A program made the translations under genes and the position numbers. From Sodiomyces alkalinus F11 (Eukaryota > Ascomycota > Sordariomycetes > Glomerellales > Plectosphaerellaceae), in assembly GCF_003711515.1 (NCBI RefSeq), contig NW_021167079.1, forward strand, positions 2,459,755 through 2,523,754: 64,000 nucleotides of DNA. Direction: 5' to 3'. Of the stretch, positions 34,060 through 46,062 are shown piece by piece (within the stretch, counting starts at the first letter, position 1; the number at the start of each line of letters is the position of its first letter). Under the pieces are notes generated by a model. That model saw only the letters and a list, made by a program, of their open reading frames with translations. It was not told the DNA's origin and searched no databases.

Positions 34060-37000
34060 AAGGCCGGCGCACCAGCAAATCCTGCTAACCGAGACACCGT
34101 AGAATGGAACCGAACTAAGGTCTCGTCTTGTCTCGCCAACGTTGGCCCCTTTACTTTACATGCTGTAGTATAGTGAGCTCTTCCCTCTCGCCCCTTTTCC
34201 CTCCTATAACCACAAGCTCATAAATGTTCTTCCAGCGCCCGATAATCACTACTTACCCGTCGCCCATTACCGCAGCGAGAGCCGACCTTAACGAATTAAT
34301 TCTTAGGGTTTAAAGGCATTAAAGGATAGGCGGGAAGTCGAGGCCGGCCCTGACCTCCATGATGCCGTCTCCTACTCTCCTTATGACGTGGCGGCCTTTG
34401 CCGATAAAGCTACCGTTCTGGCCATAGCCGACTCTCCCCTAAGCTCACCTGGGGACAAATGAAGGAGGGATGATCGAGCCATCCAGCCGTGGAGCGCAAG
34501 CTTAGCGGCGCTACGATGCTTACACATAAGCAGAATAAGCGACTTCAACAGTAGATCCAGCAACTCCGGGCTCAACTCGGTATTACTAGGGATCTCGGAG
34601 CTATACGCGCTTAGATTACTTAACTAAAAGAAGAGAATAAATAACTTCATGCTTAGCTCACGGCCCCAAAAGTTAACTAGGACCAAAGTACAAGTACCCT
34701 GATCTACCTAAGTTCGACGGGTCTCGTGGACAGTTTCAGAGCTTTATTACCTAGCTTCGAAACTACTTTTTGTTTTATCAGTCCACGCTCAGTAATGAAG
34801 AGTCTAAGGTACTTCATAGAGCGGCCCTTCTAACGGGAGACGTCCACAAATAGTTCGAACCAATCCATCAAGACTATTTAGAGAATGTCGACAGACTCAA
34901 GCACCGAAACGACGAAACCATTGCGATCTTTAGTAGCTTCGAGACGTTCATTGAAAAACTCGAAGTCATCTTCGGATAACCTAATAAGAAGCGAATTACA
35001 GCCCAACGCCTCGCGAAACTCTAACAGACCAGGTCAGCTACCGAGTACACTACTAAATTTTAGTAAATTACTTCTAAGCTCGAGTACGACGATAAACCTC
35101 TTATAGACTTATACTATATGGGATTAATGGATAAAGTAAAAGACGAATTGTATAAGGTAGACCGACCAAACGAGTTTAGCGAGTTCACTGCCATAGAATC
35201 TGCATTGATAACCGATAATTCGAGCGATAAATAGAGAAACGACGGCAAAAATCCGTTCTCACTTATATCGCGAACACGAAGAAAAAGCAGCCTCATCTAC
35301 GACAGTTCAGCAATACCTCTCATAGCCATCACTTAGGACCTATAGAGCTCGATCACATTAGCTGAAAGGAAGGCAAGACGAACAAAAAGTCGAAGAGAGA
35401 CAGCAAGTGTTACAACTATGGAAAAACAGGACACTTTGCATGAGACTGCCGATAACCGAGGAGAGAGTACCCTTAGTAATAGGTCAATGTAATCACGAAA
35501 GAAAAACTCTAGAAGGAAGTCAATGTTATTAGACATTTGGAAGTTTGTAGAGACGAAATACCGTACGCGAACTCTTATTAGACAATGTGTTAATGTGTTA
35601 TGATAACTATTATTATACACACTAATCGGAGAAAGACGGAGCTAGATACTACTCTAAAAGACGCTAGAGAATACTCGCTATAGTATCTAATAACGAGTAC
35701 GAGTGCGAAAACGACATTAGTAACGGCTAAGACTAGGAAGAGGAAGAGATTCTTCGTTCAGAAGAGGAAGAATCAGAGGACAAGCAAAACGAGGACAACA
35801 GTCCGTCGTGGACTCAATATATAGGGTAAGCATCAGACAAGGAATCAGTAGGGCAGACCCGTTTAGTATACTTCCAGGCGACTAACGACAAGGAAGACCT
35901 CAATAACAAGTATCTGTAACAGCTTCACCAGCTACTAGACTATAATAGGGACGAGTATTGGTGTCAGTACTAACCCACGACAATAGCAGACAAGGACCCC
36001 GAGCAATAGGACAATAAATATGCTTAGGCACCTGCATATAAATATTGCCCTTAAGGTAGTGATCGGAGGCAAAACTCGAGATAAGGTAAAACTGCTAAGA
36101 TTGAACGTCTAGTACGAGCATATAAGTTATAGAAAGGACAGCTGAGTAGAATACACGAACTATGCCTGCGGACCGCACCACGAGGAGAAGTACTATTATG
36201 ACTTCTTTCCGGAAAGATAGTTAGATACTAAGGTTAAAGGCTATTAGCAGAGACTAAACTACCGACAATAGTTAATCATAGTCGCACGATGCAACGAACG
36301 ATAGGTTATGTTGCAACTACCTTAGATATAGAACGATTTCTGTGGTAACCTAATAGGTTCGGTTAAGGAATATACCAGGGATTACTACGCGGCACATCTT
36401 AGAGAAAGGCTCACCAAGGCACGCCAATACGCGCATCGCAATGCTAATTACGCGATAGTCTAGCGAAGGAGATCCTGGGGCCTTAATCTACATCTGCGGA
36501 TGATCGAACACTTATTAGTTCGATACGAGGTATTAGAAGCCACTGAACAACTATAAACGCCTTAACTTGCAGAATAGGTAACCACGTAGAACGACGAGAA
36601 GTATAAGACTCTTACGAGTTAGCTCGTAAATGCCACTACTACGACAAAAAACTAGGAGCATACTATCGTCAGGAGTATACGGGAGGCACTCGACGAATAT
36701 ACTCTATATCCTGAAGCGGAACCGGACACCGCTATATAAGGATACGACTCGAACAGAACAAGACTAACGCACTACTCGATATAGGTGTAGCAGGAAACTT
36801 TATCTTACTAGTAGCCGTGAGAAAGTTTTCTATACCTTAGGTTAGGAAGAATCTAGAGGACGAGTACGAAGTCATACTATATAACGAGAAGAACCAGTCT
36901 CAAAAAAAAGTCATTATTAATCAGGAGACTGTATACCTCTAGGTTAAGATCCAGAATAAGACTAGAATAATCAAGTTTGACGTATATGACTTAGGAGGCA

Positions 37001-37336
37001 AGGATATAATCCTTGGCAAACCATAGTTCAACGAATGGAATCCCAATATTGATTAGAAGACTAGCCATCTTCAGTGGAGAGAAGAGAGTGAGCAAAAGAC
37101 CACGAAAGAAACCTTATCCGCTCCAAGGACGACAGTGAATCGTTAGCAGAAAGAATCGAGAAAAGATCTTCATAGACTACCAGAGTCAGGGACCTGGACG
37201 AACGAAAATCAAAAGAATCCTAGCAGACAGGAACAACGACGAAACAAGCGACGAGCAACAAACATCAGAGGAATTTACGAAGTCGTACGAGCAGAACAAG
37301 CGCTTAAGAACAACAAAAACAATAGACTCGCGAAAG

Positions 37337-37349
37337 TACTACAGGAGTA
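37337..37349. repeat. Target-site duplication, left copy (LINE insertion)
   Basis: TACTACAGGAGTA occurs here and again at 42955-42967. Removing the intervening DNA plus one copy restores an uninterrupted gypsy pol frame (LQEYHEYRKLF region). The element's GGA repeat touches this copy, so the boundary may be off by a few bases. Confidence 0.9.
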
Positions 37350-37648
37350 GGAGGAGGAGGAGTTAATTACGCCCGCCCGATTGGGTTAAGGGCAACTATC
37401 GGATAAATACATGGCCCGTTCCGGACGCTTATGTCATTTCTCGCCCAGCCCTTATCGTTCCTTCGCTATACTGTATGTCTATGGGTTATCTTGGTGGGGT
37501 TTCTCGTGGAGTAAGTTAGCAGGTTGCCCGTGAAGCCGTCTTCTTCAGGTGCCCAGTTTCTCATTTTCAGCCGCTGGTGCGGTCCTGCTGTCGTGGCACG
37601 AGGGGTGTTTAGTTAGTAATGAAGCAGTGTATAGTTTTATGCTGCTTG

Positions 37649-40600
37649 TTAGTCTTCTTCCAGCCGTCTCGTCGCTAGTGTGAACTTGATCGTTGCTCGT
37701 ATTGCATCCATGTCCGGCTCCCAGTCGGTCGGGTCTGTTCTTGATTTTCCTCCTAAGTGCAGGGACAAATTACCGGTTCTCGCTCCTGTCTCTTGCTGCA
37801 TTTCTCCTCGTTGATGGTTCCATCTCTGGCATCGGAACAGAAAGTGTTCCACCGTCTCTATGGCCTGTCCGCAGGCACACACTCCGTCTAGTGTGGCTCC
37901 AATTCTGCTCAGGTAGCCCTTTAGTCGGATCATCCCTGTGCGCAGCTGCGCGAGGACCCTGGCTTGCCTTGCTGATAAACCGTCATATATTGTGCGCGTG
38001 TGCCTCCCTGGTAGTGCATTGTCGATTCTCCTGGAATATGTCCCAACGCGTGCCGGTAAGGGCGCATACCCTGTTTGCGCTCTCCGGATCGAGGCGAGTG
38101 CCGTCGAAGAGGCTCGGTACGGTTTGCACATCTCCGTCTTGTCGGGGTCAGCATGGCGTTGAGCTTCTCTCTTTGCTGTCCGGACTTGTGGTGAGTCCTT
38201 ATCCGTCGATATCCAACCGATGCGAACCGTCACTCCGTCGTCCCGCAGGTCGCTTGTAATGTCGTAGATGCGTCGTAAATCTTCCTGTCCTGATTGATGG
38301 CGGGGTCTGCTGATGGCCTGTGTTGCGGCCTTGTTCCTGGTGAGGACGATAACTTCGCCCCGTCGGAGATCCTCGCCCGTTTGATGCGGGGGTCTAGTTA
38401 GGGTGCCCAAGGCTCTACTTATGGCCGCTAGTTCGGCAGTGAATGGGTTCTGCATATCTCTTGTGCCTAACTTCATCCCGATCATTGTAGGCTCGTCAGA
38501 GCCCCTCTCAGGTTGTGTGGTACGGATGGTTGCCCCAATGCCTACCGCTTCTCTTCTGACTGACGTGCTCATCGTGATCACTGTGCAGTTCTGCCCGCTT
38601 TCTCCGGTCAGGATGGCAGTCGCATGTTCGTTTGGATCTCCGTGATTCTCCCGCACCAAGGGGCTATCGCATATGGTTTGATCTTCTCCATGTGGTCGAT
38701 TGCTTCTCCGTCGTGCTCAGCTGCGATGCGCTGCAGTGGCGATGTGAACCGCGTTGTCCACTGTGTTGGGAGGGTGGCTACAGGGTGGTACCTGATGAGC
38801 GTTTGAATGTTGATCCAGAGAGCTGCCCCCCGTATGGCAAATCGTTGTCGGATGGGTTTGATGTGGGCTTCGGCCTCGGCGACCGGAGTTGCAACTGTCC
38901 GAAAGGTCCCAATTATCGCTTGGGCACCTACGTTCTGGGCCCTGTTGAGCGGCCCAATCAGAGTATCTCCGCAAGCATGCTTCCACATTGAAAGCCCAAT
39001 CCATCACCGGTGCGACCATCGACGTGAAGAGGCGCCTTGCTGTCGATGGTGGTAATCCTCGCAGACGTTTCAGCGCCATTGCAGCTTGAAGGCCCTTTGT
39101 TGCCGCCCTAGCGATGTGCTGTTTGTACCGCAGCTGTTGGTCCATGATGACCCCCAGCATCTTCGCTTGTGCCGCCGGCTGCACTTCTCGTCCTTTTATC
39201 GTGAATGGTGTGCTGTCAATGCGATCCAAATTCCTCGAGAAGTGTATGATGGTAGTCTTGTCCGCTTCAAATGTTGCACCACTCCGCCTTTCCCATGCCA
39301 GAGCCCTATCAAGAATGGCTTGGATCTCCGCGCGGTTGGAGCGTGCTGTTGGGCCCACCACCCATGCCGTGTAGTCGTCGACGAAGGCAATGGCGCCACC
39401 CGAGGCGCTGATCCGAGTCTGGACCAGGTCCGCATTGAAGAAGAGGAATAGGACTGGTGAGAGGGGCGATCCCTGGGGGAGTCCAGCCTGCGGTAGTTCT
39501 TGCCTTCAGAGGCTTCTCCATTGATTACGATAGACGCCGTTCGATTTGAGCAGAACGCGTCGACCCACCGCAACAACGTCATTGGGATACGCCGAGCTGA
39601 CAGCCTCTGCAACAGCCTTTCTTTGCATACGCCGTTGTACGCTCCCTTGATGTCGAAGCTGACCAAACTGAGGACCTGCCTCGCCCTCCAGGCCCTGAAG
39701 ATGTGTTCCTGGAGCAGGATGAGCGCTTGTTCCGCGGACTGTCGTTTCCTCGCGCCAAAATGGTTGGTCGGTAGCAGACCAAACTCCTCGACTACGTAAG
39801 GGATCCTCTCGGCGATGACGGCTTCCAGCAGCTTCCCCAGCGTTGACAGTAGTGATATCGGTCTCCATGCTTTCGCGATCGTGTAGTCTGCCTTCCCTGG
39901 TTTCTTCAGTGGTACAATCTTCGCGTGTGTCCACTGTGCGGGAAGGACCCCATCCTGGACCGATGTCTGGAAGAGCCTGAGCACTCGGTGACTTATCACG
40001 CCCCAAACCTGCCGCCAGACCATGACCGGCAATCCGTCTTCCCCTGGTGCTTTCCATGGTTTCATCTTGAATAGCTGCGTTTCGATCTCCTCCATGGTGA
40101 TCTCCGGCATGTCAAGCGGGTTCCTGTCCGGCGGGGGGGTTCCTCTGCTATGTCCTGGGGCAATGGTGGGAAGAAGGTGGCGAGCAGTTCCTCGGCCTGT
40201 TCTTGGGTGCTGGCGGTGCAAGTTCCATCTGTACGGGTCAATTGGGGTAACTTGTCATACTGTGCACCTTGTCCCATACTTAGATACCCTGCTGCTTTCC
40301 AAATGTTTGCATTGTCAGCCAGGAACTCTTCCCAATGGGTTTTCTTCTGCTTGCGGATGGCATCATGGTATTGTTTTGACGCCTCTTTCGCTAGGTGCTC
40401 GAACTCCGGATGAGGCCTGCCGCCCCTCCTTTCCGCCCTCGCACGGTTTCTCCAGTACGTGTAAATTTGGCGGAGCTGCGTCAAATCTGACGTCCACCAC
40501 CTTTTTGCATAGGGTGATGGTTTCGCCCTCGGCGTCAGCTTGTGGACTGCTTCGCTCACTGCATCCATCAGACTGTCGGCCTGCTGCTGTACCGAACCAC

Positions 40601-41422
40601 CCATCGGTACTGTTCGGAGATTGTCTTCGATCCGGGCCTTAATCTCTTTCCATGGTGCGTTTTGAATAGTAGTCTCTGCTCTGTGGTCGGTCTCGGTATC
40701 GCAATATCTAGGGTCATTTCGATGGCTTGGTGGTCGGGCCCATGGTTGTTCTCGTGGATTGTGCACTTTAGTAGAGATTCGGCGAGATCTGCCGAAACCA
40801 GGGCAAGGTCGATGGTTGTCTCGCTCTGTCCGCGTTGCCACGTCTTCGTCCCACGCGGCAGTAGATTTCTCAGGGTATGTTCGTTCATCAGGTCAATGAG
40901 CCGATCTGCTTCACCTTGTCGCTCAGATGCGATGTCGTCCCCTCCCCACAGCTGATCATGTCTGTTGAAATCGCCGAGGACAATTGTGTGCTTTACCCTG
41001 CCTCCTCGACTTTGCTCCGCCCGAATGATGTTGTCCAGCAACAGACAGATATCCGCAAGAGCTTCTGCGTCTCTCCCCGTGACATAGACTGATATCAGGA
41101 GAAGCTCCTTGTTCGGCAGTCGAACCCTAGCAGCGGTGACGTCCGGTGATGGGACGGGAACCTGTTCGGCGTCCAGCGTCTTACTTAGCCATAGCATGGT
41201 CCTTGCTCCCCACATTCCCTCTCGCCATTCTGTTGGTACCATTTTCGTCCATTCGCGGTGGCCCATTGGGACAGTCAGGAGATTGTCGCCCGCCTTCCAC
41301 GCCGGCGGCTCCTGTATCGCAATCGCGGCGAAATCTCTCAGTCCCTCGTCGTTCATCACACTCTCGTGGATCTCTTTCCTCTTTCCAACGTTGAGTTGAA
41401 GAACGCGGAATGGCTTACTCAT
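37649..41422 (-). pseudogene. LINE ORF2: endonuclease-reverse transcriptase, frameshifted
   Basis: The frame opens at ATG 41422 with an endonuclease domain ([40 protein letters not shown]). The RT follows ([54 protein letters not shown] at about 39,370). An RNase H-like region (FTAELAAISRAL) and a C-terminal CACGQAIETVEHFLFRC motif finish it; the stop is at 37649. Frame changes are seen near 40,670, at a G7 run near 40,135, near 39,490, near 38,990 and near 38,655. There are no RIP-type nonsense clusters. As it stands it cannot make a single polypeptide. Confidence 0.88.
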
Positions 41423-42800
41423 GCCGAGTAGGGTAAACCTTCTGGCAGTACCTGCTGAACGACTCGTGTGGCCCGCCGCAGGGCACGCACTTGGGCACCG
41501 CCGTTTGGCACGTGTCGTGTCGGTGGCCTTCGTTCGCGCACTTCGCGCACCCCTGAGGTTTATTGCATTTGAATGCCTTATGTCCGATCTCTTGGCAGTT
41601 GTAGCATTGCTCTGGTCGGTCTCGTCGCTCGAACACGTTCGTCTTGCCGGATTCCCCTCCGACGTGGAAGTACCCTTCCTCTAGAATCTTCCGGGCGTCC
41701 GCCGCCTTTGTCAGATACACCACCATGGACCCGTACGCCTTCGGGATGTCTCTCCGGCTGAGCCATGATATCTTGGCTACTGTTACTTCGTTCTCTTGGC
41801 TGAATGCTTCAGCCGCGCCAGGCCGGACGGCGCCGCTCTCATCCAGGACCGCTGTACGGTTAACGTTGTCGACCTTGATTGGGTACAGCTCGTCCCGCAG
41901 GATGCGGACTCCTCTTGCCATTGCCAGCGTCGCCACCTCGGCCGCCTGCCTGATCATGTTGTGCTCCTCCTCGTTCCTGCAGACGATCTTGATCCTGTTC
42001 GTGTTTTTCGCGTCAACCGTCACCGCCTTGCACCTCCAGCTGCTGTCCTCTTTCCTCGCTCTCATTTCTTTCTCCACGGCCGACCTGACGGTGCCTGCGG
42101 TTACGTTGCCCTTCTCCGCTTTGTCCACCCGTGATGCGTCGATCGTGCAGAAGAGTATGTCTGTGGATGTTGAGGGCGTCGTGTTCGCCGAGGAGAGGGT
42201 TCGCACGTTGTCAGGTTGGCTTGTCGGTGGGGTCCGCGCGACCTCAGCATATGATGCTCGGGGGCTCGATTGTGCCGATGTCATGCCTGGACATTTCTTG
42301 ATCTCCTCCAGTTGTTCTCGAACCTGCTCCAGCTGTCGTTCCGCGTCCTGGAGCTGACGCTGGACTTCCTGGTTCTGTCGCAATGTCTCTTTGTTCTGTT
42401 GTTGGCTCTCAAGGAGCAGGCGCTGCAGCTCTTGAACTGTCGCCTGGCTCTGCTGTTGGCTTTCCTGGTGTAGACGTTGCAGGCCTTGGATCATTGCCTG
42501 CTGTTCCTTGCTCTCCCTCTTCAGCTCCGACACTTGTTCATGCAGTCTCTGCAGCATCTCCATGAGCGCCTCCCCGTACGTGCTGCTCTTTCTGCTCGTA
42601 TCCACGCCATCCTCTCCTCTGGCGGTTGTCGCCCGCTTTGTAGTTTTGGTCGGTTTCTTTGTCGTTGCGATCGTGTCGCTGTCCGCCTGCAGGTTGTCTT
42701 GTACTTTGGCGCTTGGGGTCGGGTTGCGAGCCGACCGTCTCAGAGCCTGTTCGTGGTCGGTGGGCTCGGCCGCGAACACGGTTTCCACCACGTCCGACAT
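41415..42800 (-). CDS. LINE ORF1: gag-like nucleic-acid-binding protein
   Basis: This intact 461-residue ORF starts MSDVVETVFAAEPTDHEQAL. A long Gln-rich coiled coil spans about residues 80-165 (QQNKETLRQNQEVQRQLQDA). Three zinc-knuckle-like motifs lie near the C-terminus: CYNCQEIGHKAFKC and CAKCANEGHRHDTC, both CX2CX4HX4C, and a variant CVPCGGPHESFSRYC. The protein should coat element RNA. Its stop overlaps the ORF2 start in ATGAGTAA (41422-41415). Confidence 0.9.
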   Translation of the reverse strand: MSDVVETVFAAEPTDHEQALRRSARNPTPSAKVQDNLQADSDTIATTKKPTKTTKRATTARGEDGVDTSRKSSTYGEALMEMLQRLHEQVSELKRESKEQQAMIQGLQRLHQESQQQSQATVQELQRLLLESQQQNKETLRQNQEVQRQLQDAERQLEQVREQLEEIKKCPGMTSAQSSPRASYAEVARTPPTSQPDNVRTLSSANTTPSTSTDILFCTIDASRVDKAEKGNVTAGTVRSAVEKEMRARKEDSSWRCKAVTVDAKNTNRIKIVCRNEEEHNMIRQAAEVATLAMARGVRILRDELYPIKVDNVNRTAVLDESGAVRPGAAEAFSQENEVTVAKISWLSRRDIPKAYGSMVVYLTKAADARKILEEGYFHVGGESGKTNVFERRDRPEQCYNCQEIGHKAFKCNKPQGCAKCANEGHRHDTCQTAVPKCVPCGGPHESFSRYCQKVYPTRHE

Positions 42801-42831
42801 GTTCCACCGCGACCAACCGCGTCAATCGCGT

Positions 42832-42864
42832 CTTTCCTTCCTTCCTTCCTTCCTTCCTTCCTTC
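42832..42864. repeat. (CCTT)n array in LINE 5' UTR
   Basis: About eight TTCC units lie 30-65 bp upstream of the ORF1 start (element strand GGAA). The array is inside the element, between the target duplication and ORF1. Confidence 0.85.
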
Positions 42865-42954
42865 GAATCCAACACCGCAACGATTGATACAATGATTGAT
42901 ACAACGGTTTCCGGTAATGGTGGAGCCCTCTTTACATACCTAATATCAGATATC

Positions 42955-42967
42955 TACTACAGGAGTA
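42955..42967. repeat. Target-site duplication, right copy (LINE insertion)
   Basis: This is the second perfect copy of the 13-mer at 37337-37349, abutting the LINE 5' end. Confidence 0.9.
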
Positions 42968-45284
42968 CCATGAGTATCGGAAATTGTTTACGGAAAATCT
43001 AGAGACTGGATTACCGAAACATCGACATTACGACCACGAGATACCCTTAAAGGAAGGGACTCACCCGAATTTCTTTCCTATCTACGGATTGATCAAAAGG
43101 AGTCAGAAGCACTCGACGAATACCTGCAAGAGATGTTAGCAAGAGGCTACATTCAAGCATCTCAGTCACTAGTAGGTTACTCTATTCTCTTTATACCAAA
43201 AATAAACAGCAAGTTGCGATTATATATCGACTATCGATAGCTTAACGACATAACTATCAAGAACCGCTACCCATTACTACTGATCTCAGAGATACGAGAT
43301 AAGTTAGATAGAGCATAATAGTTTACCACACTTAACTTAGAAGGAGCCTATAACCTTATCAGAATCAAAGAAGGAGAAGAGTGGAAGATAGTATTCTGGA
43401 CGAAGCGAGGACACTTCGAGTACCTCGTAATACCGTTTAGGTTAACGAATACACTGGCACCTTTCCAAATACTTATTAACGACGTTTTAAGGAAACATTT
43501 GGATCACTTTGTTGATTTGGACGACATTCTTATCTTCTCAAAGACCTTTGAAGAACATCGACAACATATTCACACGATTCTATAACTCCTATAAAACGCC
43601 GATTTACTGGTCGAACCAGAGAAAATATAGTTCCACAGGCAGAATGTTAATTTTCTTAAGTATATAATCCGACCTAATGAAATCTGCATAGATAAGATAA
43701 AGGTCTAATACGTGTCTAAGTGGCCTCGACCTCAGAACGTTCGTAACATTCAGTCTTTCCTCGGACTAGTTAACTACTATCGACGGTTTATTAAAGATTA
43801 CAGTAAGGTTGCTATTTCCTTAATAGACGCGACTAAGAAAGACCTTAACTTCGACTAGAACGAACGAATAGAAGAAGCGTTCTAAGAACTCAAGAAAAGA
43901 GTTACGAGCGAACCGATTTTAGTAATACCGAACCCCGATAAACCATATGAATTGGAAACCGACGTATCCACTAGGCTCTAAGAGCACAGTTAGGACAACG
44001 AGACGAGCAAGGAAGACTATATCCTGTAGCTTTTATATCCAAGAAACTTAGTAGACCAGAACTTAACTATCCTATACACCAAAAAGAACTCATAGCGATT
44101 ATCGAAGCATTTAAGGAATAGAGACCATATCTCTCAGAAACCAACTACTCAGTTCAAGTATTCACGGATCATAAGAACCTGGCGTAGTTTACGACTACGA
44201 AGGTTCTTAATAAGCGATAGATCCGATAGGTAGAGTTTCTTATAGAATTCAACTTTCAGATCCAGTATAGGAAAGGAAGCGAAAATAGTCGCGCCGATAC
44301 ACTTAGCCGACTAGGAGAATCGGACAAGACTTCAGAACCGCAGGCCATACTCTAATAGGAAGGAGACACACTCACGATAAAACATCGATAAGTTAACATC
44401 ATTAACAGAACCACAGATATAAGTTTCGAAGAAGTACACGCGTCGCTAGTATATAGATACTAAGGAGTTAATAAATATATACACGACTTAAAAAGCAATA
44501 TAGTTATAAAGGAACTAAAGAACGAGTTAGGGACTACGTTCGAAATTACGACACATACCGAAAAGCGAAGCATAAGAAGTATAAGCCTTATGGGTTACTA
44601 AAACCCCTACTAGTAGCAGAAGGACTATAGAAGTTTATTACGATAGACTTTATCACAGGACTACCAACGTCCAAAGACCCAGCAAACGGAATTGCCTATA
44701 ATAGTATATTCGTGATCGTCGATCGATTCACGAAGTACACTCTTTACATTCCCTGTATTAAGACAACAACAGCTAAAGAACTAGCAACAATCTTCATTGA
44801 CCGCCTAATCCGGGATCATAGCATACCAGACGAAATCATCACAGACAGAGACAAATTATTTACCAGCAACTTTTAGAGCTCAGTCACGAGTCAGCTTAGG
44901 ATAAAATATAAGTACTCTACAGCGTTTCACCTAATAACCGACGGACAAACCGAGATCATAAACCAGACACTAGAACAATACCTACGATACTACATCAGCC
45001 ACGAGCAAGACAATTAGGTACAGTATTTACCACTTACACAGTTTGCATACAACAGTTCAGTCAACGAATCCATAAAGAAAACGCCATTTAAAGCCAACTA
45101 ACTATAGCTACACACTAACGGCATTTAGTAAACCTCTAGATAGACCCGATACACTAAAAGCAACAAAACAAGTTAAAATTCTGAAAAAAACTACATAAAG
45201 AATTACGAAGCGACCTTAAAATAGTACGAAAAAGAATGCAAAAATACGCTAACGAAAAAAAGATTAAGGGACCAACCTTTTCGA

Positions 45285-46062
45285 AGGGTCTAACACGGGC
45301 GCGAATGGTGGTGGGGCCTGGACGGTTGCCGAGAGTGTGCTTCGGCTTGGTCTTGTCGGTGCTGGTTGGTTCAGCCGAAGGAGAGGACGCGGACGAGGAA
45401 GCGGAAGAAGAAGAGGACGAGGATGAGGAAGAAGTGGTGCTCGATTCCGACGGTCGTTGGGCGGCCACGGCCGTTATAAACACGTCGGCAGTGGCGGCGT
45501 CGCCGAGGTAAACGTGACCCTATGCCCTCAGCTGCTCCAGATACAGCGTTTCGCGTGCCCTCCTCGACTAGCCGGGCGGCCTGAAGTTGGGGACGGATTG
45601 TCGGCGGTCAAGGTCATCGAGGACAGCGACGCCGGCAAGGAGTATACGCCTCGTCTCGGCGACTAGGGTCTATCGGCGAGGAAAGGAGTCGGCGGGCGTA
45701 GGCGGCACCGGAAGCGGCTGGGCCTGTCGACAACCACTACCGGGATAGGATACCGGGATGGGCGAGAGAGGCCGTGACGCGGGAGTGGAGCCCGCGGGTA
45801 AGACGTCGGGATCCTTTTTCGCGTGGCGGATCATAGAGTCCAGACGGTTAACCATGGTCCGTTCATGCTGCCTCATGATACTATCATGGGCGGCCGGAGG
45901 GTAGGCAGGAGTAGGGAGAGTCTTAGGTGAGCAGGGCGAGGGAGTAAAAGCGTAGGCTCGGGCCGACCTGAGAGGTGAGCGTGGTGAACCTCGGAGGTCG
46001 TAGTAGGGAGTCCAGAGAGGCTTGAGGCTGGGGCGAGGGCGATTGTCCAGCGGTGTAGCCAT
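45285..46062 (-). pseudogene. RIP-inactivated copy of an unidentified host gene, 3'-truncated
   Basis: A frame opens at ATG 46062 (MATPLDNRPRPSLKPLWTPY) and continues in one phase to the gypsy junction near 45,285. It is broken only by TAG at 45672-45670, 45570-45568 and 45522-45520. Between the stops the reading stays protein-like (TLVAETRRILLAGVAVLDDL, GHVYLGDAATADVFITAVAA) and then becomes a polyserine tract. All three stops are TAG, as expected if Trp (TGG) or Gln (CAG) codons were hit by RIP. I do not recognise the family. The C-terminus is missing where it meets the truncated integrase end of the gypsy element. It is divergent from the GWT1 pseudogene and may be part of the same duplicated segment. 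Confidence 0.6.

Larger units (their letters stand above)
37350..42954 (-). mobile_element. Non-LTR retrotransposon (LINE) nested in the gypsy element
   Basis: The element is 5,605 bp with two ORFs reading on the minus strand. ORF1 is gag-like with zinc knuckles; ORF2 has an apurinic-type endonuclease, RT, RNase H-like region and a C-terminal Cys/His motif, the plan of Tad/I-like LINEs. It is flanked by a 13-bp target-site duplication. The 3' end (plus-strand 37350) carries a short (TCC)n tail instead of poly(A). Base composition is GC-richer than the surrounding gypsy sequence, and ORF1 is open. Damage is limited to single-base frameshifts in ORF2. It inserted after, or escaped, the RIP of its host element. 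Confidence 0.92.
34060..45290 (+). mobile_element. RIP-mutated Ty3/gypsy retrotransposon, truncated, interrupted by a LINE
   Basis: Translation shows gag, protease, reverse transcriptase, RNase H and integrase in Ty3/gypsy order, riddled with stops. Gag lies at about 34,690-35,480; its zinc knuckle at 35408 reads CYNYGKTGHFA then TGA, so the second Cys and an Arg codon are lost. Protease is at about 36,740-37,040 (LDIGVAGNF, DIILGKP). RT spans about 43,000-43,620 with [12 protein letters not shown] at 43507. Integrase is at about 44,600-45,290 (IFVIVDRFTKY, TDGQTEI, GPTFSKG). Most stops are TAG at expected Trp or Gln codons, the result of CpA-to-TpA change on either strand. No LTRs or primer-binding site are visible; both ends look truncated, so the limits, especially the left one, are approximate. 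Confidence 0.85.

Noticed and set aside
34060..45290. LTRs of the gypsy element
   Set aside because: I compared both ends by eye and found no terminal direct repeat, TG...CA ends or primer-binding site; the element appears truncated.
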